A stretch of 64,000 nucleotides of DNA. It comes from Marinobacter subterrani (GTDB taxonomy: Bacteria > Pseudomonadota > Gammaproteobacteria > Pseudomonadales > Oleiphilaceae). Every line of letters begins with the position of its first letter. Positions within the stretch are counted from its first letter, which is position 1. Below, piece by piece: positions 38,831-49,051 of this stretch. The translations under genes and the position numbers were made by a program. Under the pieces are notes generated by a model. The model made no database searches. It was not told the DNA's origin and saw only the letters and a list, made by a program, of their open reading frames with translations. The DNA lies in assembly GCF_001045555.1 (NCBI RefSeq), contig NZ_LFBU01000002.1:124001-188000 (forward strand), read 5' to 3'.

Positions 38831-40701
38831 TGGAGCTGTTGGTCACCCTGTCCTTTGTCCTGCCCCTGATGGGCACCCTGGTACTGGCGCTCACCGCTGG
38901 TCGTCTGGGGCCACGGGTCGGCGCCTGCATTGGCGTTGCCAGTGTGGGGCTGGCGGCCCTGGCGACGGCCTGGGCGATAGCGATCTACCCGCATGCTGGT
39001 GGCGCGGTTCGCTTCGCGCTCTGGACCTGGATGGAGGTGGGCACATTCAAAGCGACCATCGGTCTGGCGGTGGATGGCCTCGCCCTGGTGATGATGGCAG
39101 TTATTACCGGTGTGGGCTTCTTCATCCACCTGTTTGCCGCCTGGTATATGGCCGGCGAGGCTGGCATTACCCGGTTCTATGCCTGGATGAACCTGTTTGT
39201 CTTCAGCATGATGGTGCTGGTGCTCGGGGACAATCTGCTCCTCTTGTTCCTGGGCTGGGAAGGGGTTGGCCTGTGCAGTTACCTGCTGATCGGCTACTAC
39301 TATCAGGACAGCGCCAACGGCATGGCCGCGTTCAAGGCCTTCGTGGTGACCCGGATTGGCGATGTGTTTCTGGCCCTGGGTCTGTTCCTGATTTTCCGGG
39401 AGCTGGGCACCCTGGATATCCAGCAGGTGATGGCGCGCGCCTCCGAGGTCTGGTCGCCGGGGGATCCGATGGCCAGTCTTATCGCATTGTTGCTGCTGGG
39501 CGGTGCCCTGGGCAAGTCCGCCCAGGTACCGCTGCATACCTGGTTGCCGGATGCCATGGCGGGCCCGACCCCGGTCTCGGCCCTGATTCACGCGGCGACC
39601 ATGGTCACCGCCGGGGTCTACCTGATTGCCCGCCTGAACGGGCTGTTCCTGCTGGCCCCGGATGTCCTCGGGCTGGTCGGCATCATTGGCGCGGTCTCTC
39701 TGCTGCTGGCGGCCTTCGCTGCCCTGGCCCAGACCGATATCAAGCGGGTGTTGGCCTATTCCACTATGAGCCAGATTGGTTACATGTTCCTGGCGCTCGG
39801 CGTCGGGGCGTTCGATACCGCCATTTTCCACCTGGTCACCCACGCCTTCTTCAAGGCGCTGCTGTTCCTGTCGGCCGGTTCGGTGATCACCAGTTGCCAC
39901 CATGAGCAGGACATGGCCCGGCTGGGCGGGCTGAGAAAGCGCCTGCCGGTGACCTATGCCGGTTTCCTGGTTGGGGGAGCGGCCCTGGTGGCCCTGCCGC
40001 TGGTGACGGCCGGCTTTTACAGCAAGGATGAAATCCTCTGGCAGGCCATGGCGGCCGGCAACTCGGGCCTTTTTCTGGCGGGCCTGCTGGGCGCCCTGCT
40101 GACCTGCCTCTACACGGTGCGGCTGATTCTCGGCATCTTCCATGGCGAGTACGGCAGCGACAACGCCCGGAACGCCGAGCCCGGCACCCAACTGCTGACC
40201 CATCACCTGCCTCTGGGCGTGCTGGCGGTGCTGTCCACCTTCGTGGGCGCCTGGCTGTATCCGCATCTTGGCAGTCTCTTCCCGGCGCCCCCCGGGGAAA
40301 GCACGAAGACCGGCCATACTCTGGTCCAGGTGCTGGCCATCGGCACTGTCATTGCCGGCCTGGCGCTGGCGGGATGGCTGTTTCTGGCGCGGGCCGGGTG
40401 GTTGCGGCAACAGGTCAGTCGGGGGCCGGGCGCCATGCTGTGGTCCCTCTGGCACCGGGCCTGGGGTTTCGATGCCCTGTATGACCGCCTGCTGGTGCGG
40501 CCCTGGCTGATTCTGGTTCGCATACTGCGGCACGACCTGGTGAATATGGCGGTCAACCTGCTGGCGCTGCTGGCCCGGCTGCTCAATGGCGGCCTGGTGC
40601 GAGCCCAGAATGGCCGGGTGCGCAGCTATGCAACCGCGATGATTCTGGGCGCGACGGTGATCTTGCTGGCGCTGGCCATTGGCCCGGGGGGTGTTTCGTG
40701 A
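38827..40701 (+). CDS. nuoL: NADH-quinone oxidoreductase subunit L
   Basis: The 624-residue distal antiporter-like subunit. It has the Mrp-type core with the channel lysine and histidine segment [19 protein letters not shown], then [16 protein letters not shown], and the long C-terminal lateral helix that braces the membrane arm. Two ATG codons open the frame and either may be used. Its TGA overlaps the GTG start of nuoM. Confidence 0.96.
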   Translation: MMELLVTLSFVLPLMGTLVLALTAGRLGPRVGACIGVASVGLAALATAWAIAIYPHAGGAVRFALWTWMEVGTFKATIGLAVDGLALVMMAVITGVGFFIHLFAAWYMAGEAGITRFYAWMNLFVFSMMVLVLGDNLLLLFLGWEGVGLCSYLLIGYYYQDSANGMAAFKAFVVTRIGDVFLALGLFLIFRELGTLDIQQVMARASEVWSPGDPMASLIALLLLGGALGKSAQVPLHTWLPDAMAGPTPVSALIHAATMVTAGVYLIARLNGLFLLAPDVLGLVGIIGAVSLLLAAFAALAQTDIKRVLAYSTMSQIGYMFLALGVGAFDTAIFHLVTHAFFKALLFLSAGSVITSCHHEQDMARLGGLRKRLPVTYAGFLVGGAALVALPLVTAGFYSKDEILWQAMAAGNSGLFLAGLLGALLTCLYTVRLILGIFHGEYGSDNARNAEPGTQLLTHHLPLGVLAVLSTFVGAWLYPHLGSLFPAPPGESTKTGHTLVQVLAIGTVIAGLALAGWLFLARAGWLRQQVSRGPGAMLWSLWHRAWGFDALYDRLLVRPWLILVRILRHDLVNMAVNLLALLARLLNGGLVRAQNGRVRSYATAMILGATVILLALAIGPGGVS

Positions 40702-42236
40702 TCCTGGTGTGGCTGATCGTGATTCCGTTCCTGGGTGGCCTTTTGTGCTGGTACTCCGATCGGTGGGGCAAACAGACGCCCCGCTGGATCGCCCTGGCCA
40801 CCATGCTGTTCGTTCTGGTGATCAGCCTGTGGCTCTGGGTGACCGGTGATTTTGCCCTGCCCGCGAAAGGGCAGAGCCAGTGGCTGCTGGAATGGCGGGT
40901 GGACTGGATTCCCCGGTTCGGCATTCAGATCCACCTGGCACTGGACGGACTCTCGCTGATCCTTGTGGCGCTTACCGGTTTTCTCGGCGCCCTGGCGGTG
41001 CTTTGTTCCTGGCAGGAGGTCGGTGACCGGATCGGTTTCTTTCACCTCAACCTGTTGTGGATTCTGGGTGGGGTGGTCGGCGTTTTCCTGGCCCTGGATC
41101 TGTTCCTGTTCTTCCTGTTCTGGGAAATGATGCTGGTGCCCATGTATTTTCTGATCGCGCTCTGGGGCCACAGTGGTTCCGCGGGCCAGACCCGGATTCG
41201 TGCCGCCACCCGCTTTTTCATCTATACCCAGGCCAGCGGCCTGCTGATGCTGGTGGCGATTCTGGGTCTGGTCTTTATCCACTACGGCAACACCGGCGAG
41301 CTGTCATTCAGTTACGGGGTATTGCGCCAGACAGAGGTCCCTGATGCCATTGCGCCCTGGCTGATGCTCGGATTCTTCATTGCCTTTGCGGTCAAGCTGC
41401 CGGTGGTGCCCCTGCACGGCTGGCTGCCCGATGCCCACACCCAGGCGCCCACCGCCGGCAGTGTCGACCTGGCCGGTATTCTCCTGAAAACAGCTGCTTA
41501 CGGCATGCTCCGTTTTGGGCTACCACTGTTCCCGGAAGAATCCGTGGCCTTTGCTCCGGTTGCCATGACCCTGGGCCTGGTGAGCATCGTGTATGGCGCC
41601 GTGCTGGCCTGTGGCCAGCAGGACATCAAGCGGCTGATCGCCTACACCAGCATTTCCCACATGGGCTTCGTACTGATTGCTATCTATTCCGGCTCGGAAC
41701 TGGCGATCCAGGGCGCCATCGTGCTGATGGTGGCTCACGCATTCTCCTCCGCCGGGCTGTTCATCCTGAGCGGGCAGCTCTATGAACGCCTCCATACCCG
41801 GGACATGCGCAAAATGGGTGGCCTCTGGGGCCGGCTACCGGTGCTGCCGGGGTTTACCCTGTGTTTTATTGCCGCCTCCCTGGGGATTCCGGCCACGGCC
41901 AATTTTGTTGGTGAGTTCATGATTATGTTTGGCACCTTTCCGACGGCCCCGGTGGTCGTGGTGATCGCCAGTAGCGGGCTGGTGCTGGCGGCCCTGTACT
42001 CGCTGATCCTGATGCAACGGGTGCATTTCGGCCCGGTGTATCGGGAGGGCCCGCTGCCGGGGCCGCACTGGCGGGAGTACTTCATGATGCTGGTTCTGCT
42101 GGCCCTGGTGCTTCTGGTCGGCCTATACCCCCAGCCGCTGCTGGATACCACTGCCGTCCTGGCGGGGAACATTGCGGAGTTGTTCGCCGGCGCCGCCGGT
42201 GACCATCTGATCGACCTGTCCGGGGAGGTGCGCTGA
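40698..42236 (+). CDS. nuoM: NADH-quinone oxidoreductase subunit M
   Basis: The 512-residue antiporter-like subunit begins with GTG within the nuoL stop (GTGA). It keeps the key glutamate in FWEMMLVPMYFLIALWG, the lysine in FAVKLPVVPLHGWLPDAHTQ, and the second lysine in GQQDIKRLIAYTSISHMG. Pumps protons. Overlaps nuoN by one base. Confidence 0.96.
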   Translation: MILVWLIVIPFLGGLLCWYSDRWGKQTPRWIALATMLFVLVISLWLWVTGDFALPAKGQSQWLLEWRVDWIPRFGIQIHLALDGLSLILVALTGFLGALAVLCSWQEVGDRIGFFHLNLLWILGGVVGVFLALDLFLFFLFWEMMLVPMYFLIALWGHSGSAGQTRIRAATRFFIYTQASGLLMLVAILGLVFIHYGNTGELSFSYGVLRQTEVPDAIAPWLMLGFFIAFAVKLPVVPLHGWLPDAHTQAPTAGSVDLAGILLKTAAYGMLRFGLPLFPEESVAFAPVAMTLGLVSIVYGAVLACGQQDIKRLIAYTSISHMGFVLIAIYSGSELAIQGAIVLMVAHAFSSAGLFILSGQLYERLHTRDMRKMGGLWGRLPVLPGFTLCFIAASLGIPATANFVGEFMIMFGTFPTAPVVVVIASSGLVLAALYSLILMQRVHFGPVYREGPLPGPHWREYFMMLVLLALVLLVGLYPQPLLDTTAVLAGNIAELFAGAAGDHLIDLSGEVR

Positions 42237-43669
42237 TGCTGACCGCTGCCCACCTTCTCGCGCTATTGCCGCTGATCATTGTCGGGGTCACGGCGGTGGT
42301 GGCCATGCTCGGAATTGCCTGGCAGCGCCATCACGCCGGCACCGCCCTGGTCTCTGCGGCGGGGCTGGTGGCGGCCCTGCTGAGCCTCCCTCTCAGCTAT
42401 CCCGCGGCCAGTTCCCCGCCTCTGATGCAGGTGGATGGCGTGGCGGTCATGGCTGGCGCCCTGATTCTGCTATCGGCGCTGGTAACGGTGATCCTGAGCC
42501 ATCACTACCTGACCGGCTATATCGGCCCCCGGGAAGAGTTTTACCTGCTGCTGCTGTGTGCGACGACCGGTGCCCTGGCCCTGGTAAACAGCGATCACCT
42601 GGCGATGCTGTTTATCAGCCTGGAACTCTTGTCCATGCCGCTCTATGGCATGCTGGCCTACAGTTTCCGGGCCGAGCGCTCACTGGAGGCAGGCATCAAA
42701 TACCTGCTGCTCTCGGCGGCCGCCACGGCCTTCCTGCTGTTCGGCATGGCGCTGATCTATGCCCGCACCGGCCATCTGGATCTGGCGGGCCTGGCGGGCG
42801 CTCTGGCCGCTGCCCCAGATGCCTGGATGCTTGCCGGCGCGGCACTGATCGTGGTGGGGCTGGGCTTCAAACTCTCGGTGGTGCCCTTTCACCTGTGGAC
42901 GCCGGACGTCTACCAGGGGGGACCGGCACCGGCCACCATTTTCCTTGCCACGGTCAGCAAGCTGGCGGTGTTTGTGGTATTGCTGCGCCTGGTGCTGGCG
43001 GCGCCGGTGTTCAGCAGTGAGTGGCTGCAGACCCTGGTCACGGTGCTGGCCCTGCTGACCATGCTGGGGGGGAACCTTCTGGCGCTGTTCCAGGCCAATC
43101 TCAAGCGGCTGCTGGGGTATTCGTCCATCGCCCATTTTGGCTATCTGCTGGTGGCCATCGTGGTGGGCAACGCCCTGGCTATCGAAACCACGGGGGTTTA
43201 CCTGATCACCTATCTGGTGACGACACTGGTAGCCTTCGGCGTGGTGACCCTGGTATCGAGCCCGTTCGGCGGCGAGGATGCGGACGCGTTGCCATTATAC
43301 CGGGGCCTGTTCTGGCGCCGGCCCTATCTGGCGGCCGTGATGACCGTCAGTTTCCTGTCGTTGGCGGGTATTCCGCTCACCGCCGGATTCATCGGCAAGT
43401 TCTACGTGATCGCCCTGGGTGTGGCAGAAAACCGCTGGTGGCTGGTGGGAGGCATCGTTGTCGGCAGTGCCATCGGGCTGTATTACTACCTGCGGGTGAT
43501 GGTGACCCTGTACCTGCCAGAACCGGGCATGCGCCAGCGGGATGTGACCAACGACTGGGGCAGCCGTATTGGCGGGATCACCCTGATGGCCCTGGCTGTG
43601 GCGATACTGGTGCTGGGCATTTACCCGGGCCCGATGATTGACTGGGTGCACCAGCTGCACTTCGGCTAG
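42236..43669 (+). CDS. nuoN: NADH-quinone oxidoreductase subunit N
   Basis: The 477-residue third antiporter-like subunit and last gene of the operon. It has FISLELLSMPLYGMLAY, FKLSVVPFHLWTPDVYQG and NLKRLLGYSSIAHFGYLL with the pump residues. Its TAG stop lies inside a CTAG shared with the stop of the convergent ndh gene, so the two transcripts overlap at their 3' ends and no terminator separates them. Confidence 0.96.
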   Translation: MLTAAHLLALLPLIIVGVTAVVAMLGIAWQRHHAGTALVSAAGLVAALLSLPLSYPAASSPPLMQVDGVAVMAGALILLSALVTVILSHHYLTGYIGPREEFYLLLLCATTGALALVNSDHLAMLFISLELLSMPLYGMLAYSFRAERSLEAGIKYLLLSAAATAFLLFGMALIYARTGHLDLAGLAGALAAAPDAWMLAGAALIVVGLGFKLSVVPFHLWTPDVYQGGPAPATIFLATVSKLAVFVVLLRLVLAAPVFSSEWLQTLVTVLALLTMLGGNLLALFQANLKRLLGYSSIAHFGYLLVAIVVGNALAIETTGVYLITYLVTTLVAFGVVTLVSSPFGGEDADALPLYRGLFWRRPYLAAVMTVSFLSLAGIPLTAGFIGKFYVIALGVAENRWWLVGGIVVGSAIGLYYYLRVMVTLYLPEPGMRQRDVTNDWGSRIGGITLMALAVAILVLGIYPGPMIDWVHQLHFG

Positions 43670-44976
43670 TGCAGCTTGAGCCTCGGATGCATGGCCCGGC
43701 TGATCCGGTCCATCAACCAGATGATGCCGGTACGGAGCATGCCGTGCAGCGCGACCTGGTGCATGCGGTAGAGCGACAGATAGAACAGGCGCGCGACCTT
43801 GCCTTCTACGTACATGCTGCGGCCGGACAGGTTGCCCATCAGGTTGCCAACGGTGGTGTAACGGCTGAAATTGATCAGTGAGCCGTGATCGTTATAGACA
43901 AACGGCACGGCCTTACCGTTCTCCAGTCGGTTGCACAGGGTCTTGAACAGGGTGTCGGCCTGCTGGTGAGCCGCCTGGGCCCGCGGGGGCACCGGCCGGT
44001 CGGAATCCGGTTGCGGACAGGCCGCGCAATCCCCCAGGGCGAAGATGTCGGTGTCCTGGGTGGTTTGCAGGGTCTGCTCCACCACCAGCTGGTTGCTGCG
44101 GTTCACTTCCAGGCCACCGAGTTCGGCGAGAAACGCCGGCGCCTTGATGCCGGCCGCCCAGATGGTCATCTCGGAAGGCAGCTCGGTGCCATCTTTCATG
44201 ACGATGCTGGTGGCCCGGACTTCGCTTACCGGCTGGCCGGTGAGTACCTTTACGTTCTGCCGCTCCAGCTCGCGGGTGGCCGCGGCCGAGAGCCGGGCCG
44301 GCAGGGCCGGCAGGATGCGGTCTGCGGCTTCGATGACGTTGATCGAGACGTCGGATGCCTGCAGATGATTCATGCCGTACACCGGCAGTTCCCGGGAGGC
44401 CAGGCGCAGTTCCGCTGCCAGCTCCACGCCGGTGGCGCCGGCGCCGATGATATTGACATTCAGTGCGTGTTCCGCCCCCTGCATGGCCTCGTGGTTCTTG
44501 CGCAGAAAGGCGTTAAGCATCAGTTTGTGAAACCGGCGGGCCTGTCTCAGGCTGTCCAGGAACAGGCAGTTGTCCTGGGCGCCGGGGGTGCCAAAATCGT
44601 TGGCGGTGCTGCCTACGGCGATCACCAGGGTGTCATAGCTAATGTGGCGTTCCGGCACCACTTCCGCGCCATCCTCGTCATAAAAGGGGGCAATAACGAG
44701 CTTTTTGGCGGTGCGGTCGAGCCCGCTCATGCGCCCGAGCTGGAACTCGTAGCGGTGCTTCCTGGCATGGGCCCGATAGTTGATCTCGTTGGCGTTGGCG
44801 TCCAGGGAACCGGAGGCGACTTCGTGCAGAAGGGGTTTCCAGACATGAGTCAGCCCGGCATCCACCAGGGTGATCCGGGCTTTGCGTTTCTTTCCCAGTT
44901 TGTTGCCAAGACTGGTGACCAGTTCAAGACCGCCGGCGCCGCCGCCGACAACAACGACGTGATGAAGGTTGTCCAT
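43666..44976 (-). CDS. ndh: Type II NADH:quinone oxidoreductase (NDH-2)
   Basis: The 436-residue flavoprotein has an N-terminal FAD dinucleotide fold (VVVVGGGAGGLELV), a second fold for NADH (NVNIIGAGATGVELAAEL), and the quinone-site block AQAAHQQADTLF. A C-terminal amphipathic region (YRMHQVALHGMLRTGIIWLM) should bind the membrane. It oxidises NADH without pumping protons. It lies tail to tail with the complex I operon and could offer the uncoupled alternative. Confidence 0.94.
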   Translation of the reverse strand: MDNLHHVVVVGGGAGGLELVTSLGNKLGKKRKARITLVDAGLTHVWKPLLHEVASGSLDANANEINYRAHARKHRYEFQLGRMSGLDRTAKKLVIAPFYDEDGAEVVPERHISYDTLVIAVGSTANDFGTPGAQDNCLFLDSLRQARRFHKLMLNAFLRKNHEAMQGAEHALNVNIIGAGATGVELAAELRLASRELPVYGMNHLQASDVSINVIEAADRILPALPARLSAAATRELERQNVKVLTGQPVSEVRATSIVMKDGTELPSEMTIWAAGIKAPAFLAELGGLEVNRSNQLVVEQTLQTTQDTDIFALGDCAACPQPDSDRPVPPRAQAAHQQADTLFKTLCNRLENGKAVPFVYNDHGSLINFSRYTTVGNLMGNLSGRSMYVEGKVARLFYLSLYRMHQVALHGMLRTGIIWLMDRISRAMHPRLKLH

Positions 44977-45001
44977 TGCAATCAGACCTGTAAGTGAAGA
45001 G

Positions 45002-45033
45002 AGCCAAGCGCTCTTCCGGGAAAGCGCTTGGCT
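45002..45033. repeat. Perfect 11-bp inverted repeat in the ndh leader
   Basis: AGCCAAGCGCT (45002-45012) and AGCGCTTGGCT (45023-45033) flank a 10-base loop, 26-57 bases before the ndh start. As DNA it could be an operator; in the ndh mRNA it would be a stable 5' hairpin. No T run follows. The gap to the TetR gene (about 200 bases) otherwise holds only a weaker GGTAG/CTACC dyad. Confidence 0.55.
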
Positions 45034-45182
45034 GTCCTCACTGGATAGTCAAAAAAGGTAGGTTGCTAATGCTACCACAACAGGCAAGTAATGGTCACTT
45101 GGATAAGTGGCCAATGCAATGCTACCTAAGTACAACCGGCTTCAGCCCCGGAGCGAACGTCCGGAGCTCGTGGCGGGCCTAC

Positions 45183-45788
45183 TCAATGGTGGGCCCGGTA
45201 GCCGTCCAGAATGGCGGCGATATCGTCGCCGAGTGCCCGCATGGCCCGGGCGTCGAGCTCGCGCTCCCCCATGGACCGGAGCCCCATGATCTGGGCCTGA
45301 ATCAGCCGGCCAAGGCGCCCGCAATCCACCGCCTGCACCAGCTCGCCCCGGGCCTTGGCCTGTTCCAGAAGGTCAGTGAGGGATTGTTCAATGGCGGCAA
45401 GAATACGGTTGGCCTGAGCGGCCAGGGCCGGGTGTGTGCTGCTGGATTCGAGCAGGGTTTTCACGATCATGCAGGCGCGGGAGGGTGGTTGGTTTCCGCC
45501 GCCAGAACCGCTGGCGATGCCGCGCAGGTAGTCCTGTAACCCTTCCACGATGGAATCGTAGCTCTTCAGGTGGGCTGACAGTTCGCGCCCGGCCTCTTCC
45601 GCGTAGGCGGCAAGGGCTTCTGAGAACAGGCCGTCCTTGCTGCCAAAGGTGGCATAGATGCTGCCCGGGCGCATATCCAGGGCCTGCTCAATCTGTTTCA
45701 TGGAGCTGCCGTGATACCCCTTTTCCCAGAACAGGCCGACGGCCTTCCCGAGGGCGGTTTTCCTGTCGTAGCGTGCATGTCTGGCCAT
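45183..45788 (-). CDS. TetR-family transcriptional regulator
   Basis: A 201-residue regulator with the TetR helix-turn-helix (ALGKAVGLFWEKGYHGSSMKQIEQALDM, then GSIYATFGSKDGLFSEAL) and a C-terminal ligand domain of the TetR_C_16/AcuR-like type (ACMIVKTLLESSS). It lies between ndh and the NosR-like gene on the same strand; target and ligand are unknown. Confidence 0.92.
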   Translation of the reverse strand: MARHARYDRKTALGKAVGLFWEKGYHGSSMKQIEQALDMRPGSIYATFGSKDGLFSEALAAYAEEAGRELSAHLKSYDSIVEGLQDYLRGIASGSGGGNQPPSRACMIVKTLLESSSTHPALAAQANRILAAIEQSLTDLLEQAKARGELVQAVDCGRLGRLIQAQIMGLRSMGERELDARAMRALGDDIAAILDGYRAHH

Positions 45789-45858
45789 ACCAGCAGTTCA
45801 CCGATTTCGTGGTTTGAATGACTGCTCAATCATAACTTGAGCAACTATTCATGAACAG

Positions 45859-47967
45859 TCAGCCGGCGTCCGTGGCCAGTATGTTGGCCTGCTTCGCTCG
45901 TTTTTTCTGTTCAAGCCGCTTGTCGACGCAGGCGTCCTCATCCCGAAGGATAACCACGCATTCCAGGCACTGGATGCACTCGTCGTAATCCACTTGCCCG
46001 TCCTTGCGGATCGCGTTGATACCACAGGCGTTCTTGCAGTGCTGGCAGGGGTTGCCGCAGAGCTCGACCCGCTCCAGCCAGCTGAACAGGCGTAACCGGC
46101 CCAGCACCGCCAGGCCGGCGCCCAGCGGGCACAGGTAGCGGCAATAGAATTTGTGAATGAACATGCCGATCACCAGCAGCCCCGCCGCGTAGGCGACAAA
46201 CGGCCAGTACCGGACGAACAGCAGCGTGATGCTGGTCTTGAAGGGTTCCACCTCCGCCAGCCGTTCGGCCAGGGTGAGGGAGTAAAAGGCGCTGCCGACC
46301 AACGCCAGCAGTATCGGATACTTGAGCAGGATCAACCGGCGGTGCCAGCGCTCGGGGATTCTGATCTGCCGGAACTTCAGTTTTTCCCCGAGCCAGGCGG
46401 CTATTTCCTGAAGCGCGCCAAACGGGCACAGCCAGCCACAGAACAGGCCTCGGCCCCAGATAAACAGGGTGATGAAGGTGTAGGTCCAGAGGATGAACAG
46501 GATCGGATCGAGCAGGAACACGTCCAGTGTGAAGCCGTCCCAGACCGCCAGCAGCAGGGTGTAGATGTTGACCACCGAGAGCTGGCCCTGGGCATAGAAA
46601 CCGATGAAAAACAGGGTAAAAAACAGGAAGCCCCAGCGGAAGCGGTGCACCAGTTTCGGACGCCGGCTCAGGGTTTTCTGCCGGGTAAAGAATACCGTCA
46701 ACACCACGAGGCCAAGCACCAGCAGGCTGATCTGCCACCAGCGTTGCTGCCAGAGCCCGACCCAGACCGGTTGCCGGGTCTGTTCCGGCAACGGTGCCAC
46801 CTCGACCGTTTCGAACAGATCCGGGTGGAAGGCCACGGGAATATCCAGCGTGGTGCGATCCACCATCAGGTAGTTGCGAGCCAGTTCGATATTGAGCTTG
46901 AGCGTGGCACTGGCGCCCGGATTAAAACCGGCGTTGCCGCCGATGCGGAACAGGGTCTCGCGGCCGAACGCGGGCATGCCATCGGCCCGGAAACCGATCG
47001 CCTGGTCAAACATGTTCAGGTCCCGCAGGGTTACCGACAGGTTATTCTGCACCATGCCGAGCCGGTCTGGTGTGCTGGCGGGGACGAAATCCTCCGACAG
47101 ATGGCTGAAGGCCCCGCGGGACATCACGGCCAGAATCTGTGCGTTGTCGCCGGCTTTGCTGATAAGCCGCCGATAGCCCTCGTCGCCCAGCAGATTCCGG
47201 CCAACCATGGGCGCGTTAATATAGCCGAAATACAGCTCAATGAAGGGTTCGCCCGGCTCCGGTTGCGGGGCATCGGGATAATCCGCCAGCGGCCGCCCCA
47301 GGGCCTGCTCGACCGCTTCAGCACTGATCTTCCAGTGGCCCAGGTAGCCGCGTTCGACCAGCGCCTGCCAGCCCAGGGGCTGGAAAAAGTCAGGCCTGGC
47401 CCGGGTTGGGGGTGCCTGGGTAAAGCCCTCAAGTTTGTTGCGGGCCACCTTCAGGGCAGAGGACAGCACGGTATCGTTGATGATGAGGACCGATACCGTT
47501 GCCTTGCTGACACCGTCAAAGTGCACGATGTTGCCCTGGGTATCCCGGCCGGAGCGCCCGGAATTGGAAGTGTCGACGATGATCTGCTCACGCAGGGAGT
47601 GGCCGGCGTACTGGTCGACAAACTCGAACAGGGGTGCTTCACCGAGCCCGTGCAGGAATACCGGCTCATGATGATTGAGCACCGTCACGCCGGTAAAACG
47701 GCCACGGGTATCAAGGCCGATCAGCATGCTGATGGGTTTGCCGGCAAAACCCTGCAGCCGGCTGAGATCCACCGATTCATAGGCGTAGCCCAGCAGTTCC
47801 TGAAGCTGGTAGACCGGGTACACCGGAAAGTCTGACCGCTTGTCCTCGATCACGGTGGCCTTGGGAAACATCGCCTGGATCAACTCCCGTTTCTGCGCGG
47901 ACAGGTCTGCCTGGGCATACGGTAACGTAAAGAGACAGGCAAGAAGGAGCACGATGCGCCCTGCCAT
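45859..47967 (-). CDS. NosR/NirI-like membrane flavo-iron-sulfur protein
   Basis: The protein (702 residues) has a signal peptide, a periplasmic FMN-binding domain (about 70-170; DGVSKATVSVLI is the flavin-attachment-like segment), a middle periplasmic region, about six membrane helices (from about 400) and C-terminal polyferredoxin cysteines. Those are CGWLCPFG, YCRYLCPLG, CGNPCQHCKNACG and CIQCLEC, giving CX3CP membrane motifs and two 4Fe-4S sites. NosR supports nitrous oxide reductase and NirI nitrite reductase, but no nos or nir genes are in the window. ATG 47967 follows AGGAGT. Quinol-linked electron transfer to the periplasm is likely; the partner is unknown. Confidence 0.85.
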   Translation of the reverse strand: MAGRIVLLLACLFTLPYAQADLSAQKRELIQAMFPKATVIEDKRSDFPVYPVYQLQELLGYAYESVDLSRLQGFAGKPISMLIGLDTRGRFTGVTVLNHHEPVFLHGLGEAPLFEFVDQYAGHSLREQIIVDTSNSGRSGRDTQGNIVHFDGVSKATVSVLIINDTVLSSALKVARNKLEGFTQAPPTRARPDFFQPLGWQALVERGYLGHWKISAEAVEQALGRPLADYPDAPQPEPGEPFIELYFGYINAPMVGRNLLGDEGYRRLISKAGDNAQILAVMSRGAFSHLSEDFVPASTPDRLGMVQNNLSVTLRDLNMFDQAIGFRADGMPAFGRETLFRIGGNAGFNPGASATLKLNIELARNYLMVDRTTLDIPVAFHPDLFETVEVAPLPEQTRQPVWVGLWQQRWWQISLLVLGLVVLTVFFTRQKTLSRRPKLVHRFRWGFLFFTLFFIGFYAQGQLSVVNIYTLLLAVWDGFTLDVFLLDPILFILWTYTFITLFIWGRGLFCGWLCPFGALQEIAAWLGEKLKFRQIRIPERWHRRLILLKYPILLALVGSAFYSLTLAERLAEVEPFKTSITLLFVRYWPFVAYAAGLLVIGMFIHKFYCRYLCPLGAGLAVLGRLRLFSWLERVELCGNPCQHCKNACGINAIRKDGQVDYDECIQCLECVVILRDEDACVDKRLEQKKRAKQANILATDAG

Positions 47968-48076
47968 GGGGTACTCCTGTGGTTCTTTTTGTTTGACCTT
48001 CCATGCTAGAGTTTTTGAACATTGGCTCAATGCGACCTCGGAGCCACCTGGATGCTACTTTGTGAGGAGACGTAAC

Positions 48077-48949
48077 ATGACCGACGCAACCTATACGCCA
48101 CCCAGAGTCTGGAAATGGGAGGCCGAAAGCGGAGGTCGGTTTGCCAGCATCAACCGACCCATTGCCGGGCCGACCCATGACAAAGCGCTGCCGGTGGGCA
48201 AGCATCCGCTGCAACTGTATTCCCTGGCGACCCCGAATGGCGTGAAGGTCACGGTAATGCTGGAGGAACTGCTGGAATTGGGCATTTCGGGCGCGGAATA
48301 CGACGCCTGGTTGATCCAGATTACCGAAGGCGATCAGTTTGGCAGCGGCTTTGTCGAGGTGAACCCCAACTCGAAGATCCCGGCCATGATGGACCACAGC
48401 GTCACGCCATCCATCCGCCTGTTCGAATCCGGATCGATCCTGCTGTACCTGGCGGAAAAATTCGGTGCCTTCCTGCCCAAAGACACCGCGGGCCGCGCAG
48501 AAACCCTGAACTGGCTGTTCTGGCAGATGGGCAGTGCGCCCATGCTGGGCGGTGGCTTCGGCCATTTCTATGCCTATGCACCGGAGAAGTATGAATATCC
48601 GATCAACCGGTACGCCATGGAGGTCAAGCGCCAGCTGGACGTACTGGATCGCCAGCTGGCCAACAACCGGTACATTGCCGGTGATGAGTACAGCATCGCC
48701 GATATGGCAATCTGGCCCTGGTACGGCGCCCTGGTAAAAAACAAGGTGTACGACGCGGCCGAGTTCCTTCAGGCCCACACCTATACCAATGTGGTGCGGT
48801 GGGCTGACGAGATCGCCCAGCGGCCGGCGGTCAGGCGCGGGCGCATGGTGAATCGTACCTGGGGTGAGCCGGAAAGCCAGCTTCACGAGCGTCATGATGC
48901 CAGCGACTTCCAGACCCGGACCCAGGACAAGATCGGGGACGGCGAATGA
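48077..48949 (+). CDS. yghU: Glutathione transferase, YghU (nu-class) type
   Basis: The 290-residue protein has the long N-terminal extension of the YghU group (YTPPRVWKWEAESGGRFASINRP), a thioredoxin-fold GST domain (LYSLATPNGVKVTVMLEELLEL, with NSKIPAM and ESGSILLYLAEKFG) and an all-helical C-terminal domain. YghU-type enzymes bind two glutathiones and reduce disulfides or organic hydroperoxides. ATG 48077 follows GAGGAG. Divergent from the NosR-like gene. Confidence 0.93.
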   Translation: MTDATYTPPRVWKWEAESGGRFASINRPIAGPTHDKALPVGKHPLQLYSLATPNGVKVTVMLEELLELGISGAEYDAWLIQITEGDQFGSGFVEVNPNSKIPAMMDHSVTPSIRLFESGSILLYLAEKFGAFLPKDTAGRAETLNWLFWQMGSAPMLGGGFGHFYAYAPEKYEYPINRYAMEVKRQLDVLDRQLANNRYIAGDEYSIADMAIWPWYGALVKNKVYDAAEFLQAHTYTNVVRWADEIAQRPAVRRGRMVNRTWGEPESQLHERHDASDFQTRTQDKIGDGE

Positions 48950-49051
48950 GGTTAGCGGTCTATTGCGGCTCCCGGTTCTTCTCACTCGGCCGGTTGGTTT
49001 GAAGATCAACGCAGGTCCGGGTGACCTCGCTCAGCACTGGTAGCTTTCCGC

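Noticed and set aside
45859..47967. Part of a nitrous oxide reductase cluster
   Set aside because: No nosZ, nosD, nosF or nosY homologue lies in the window.
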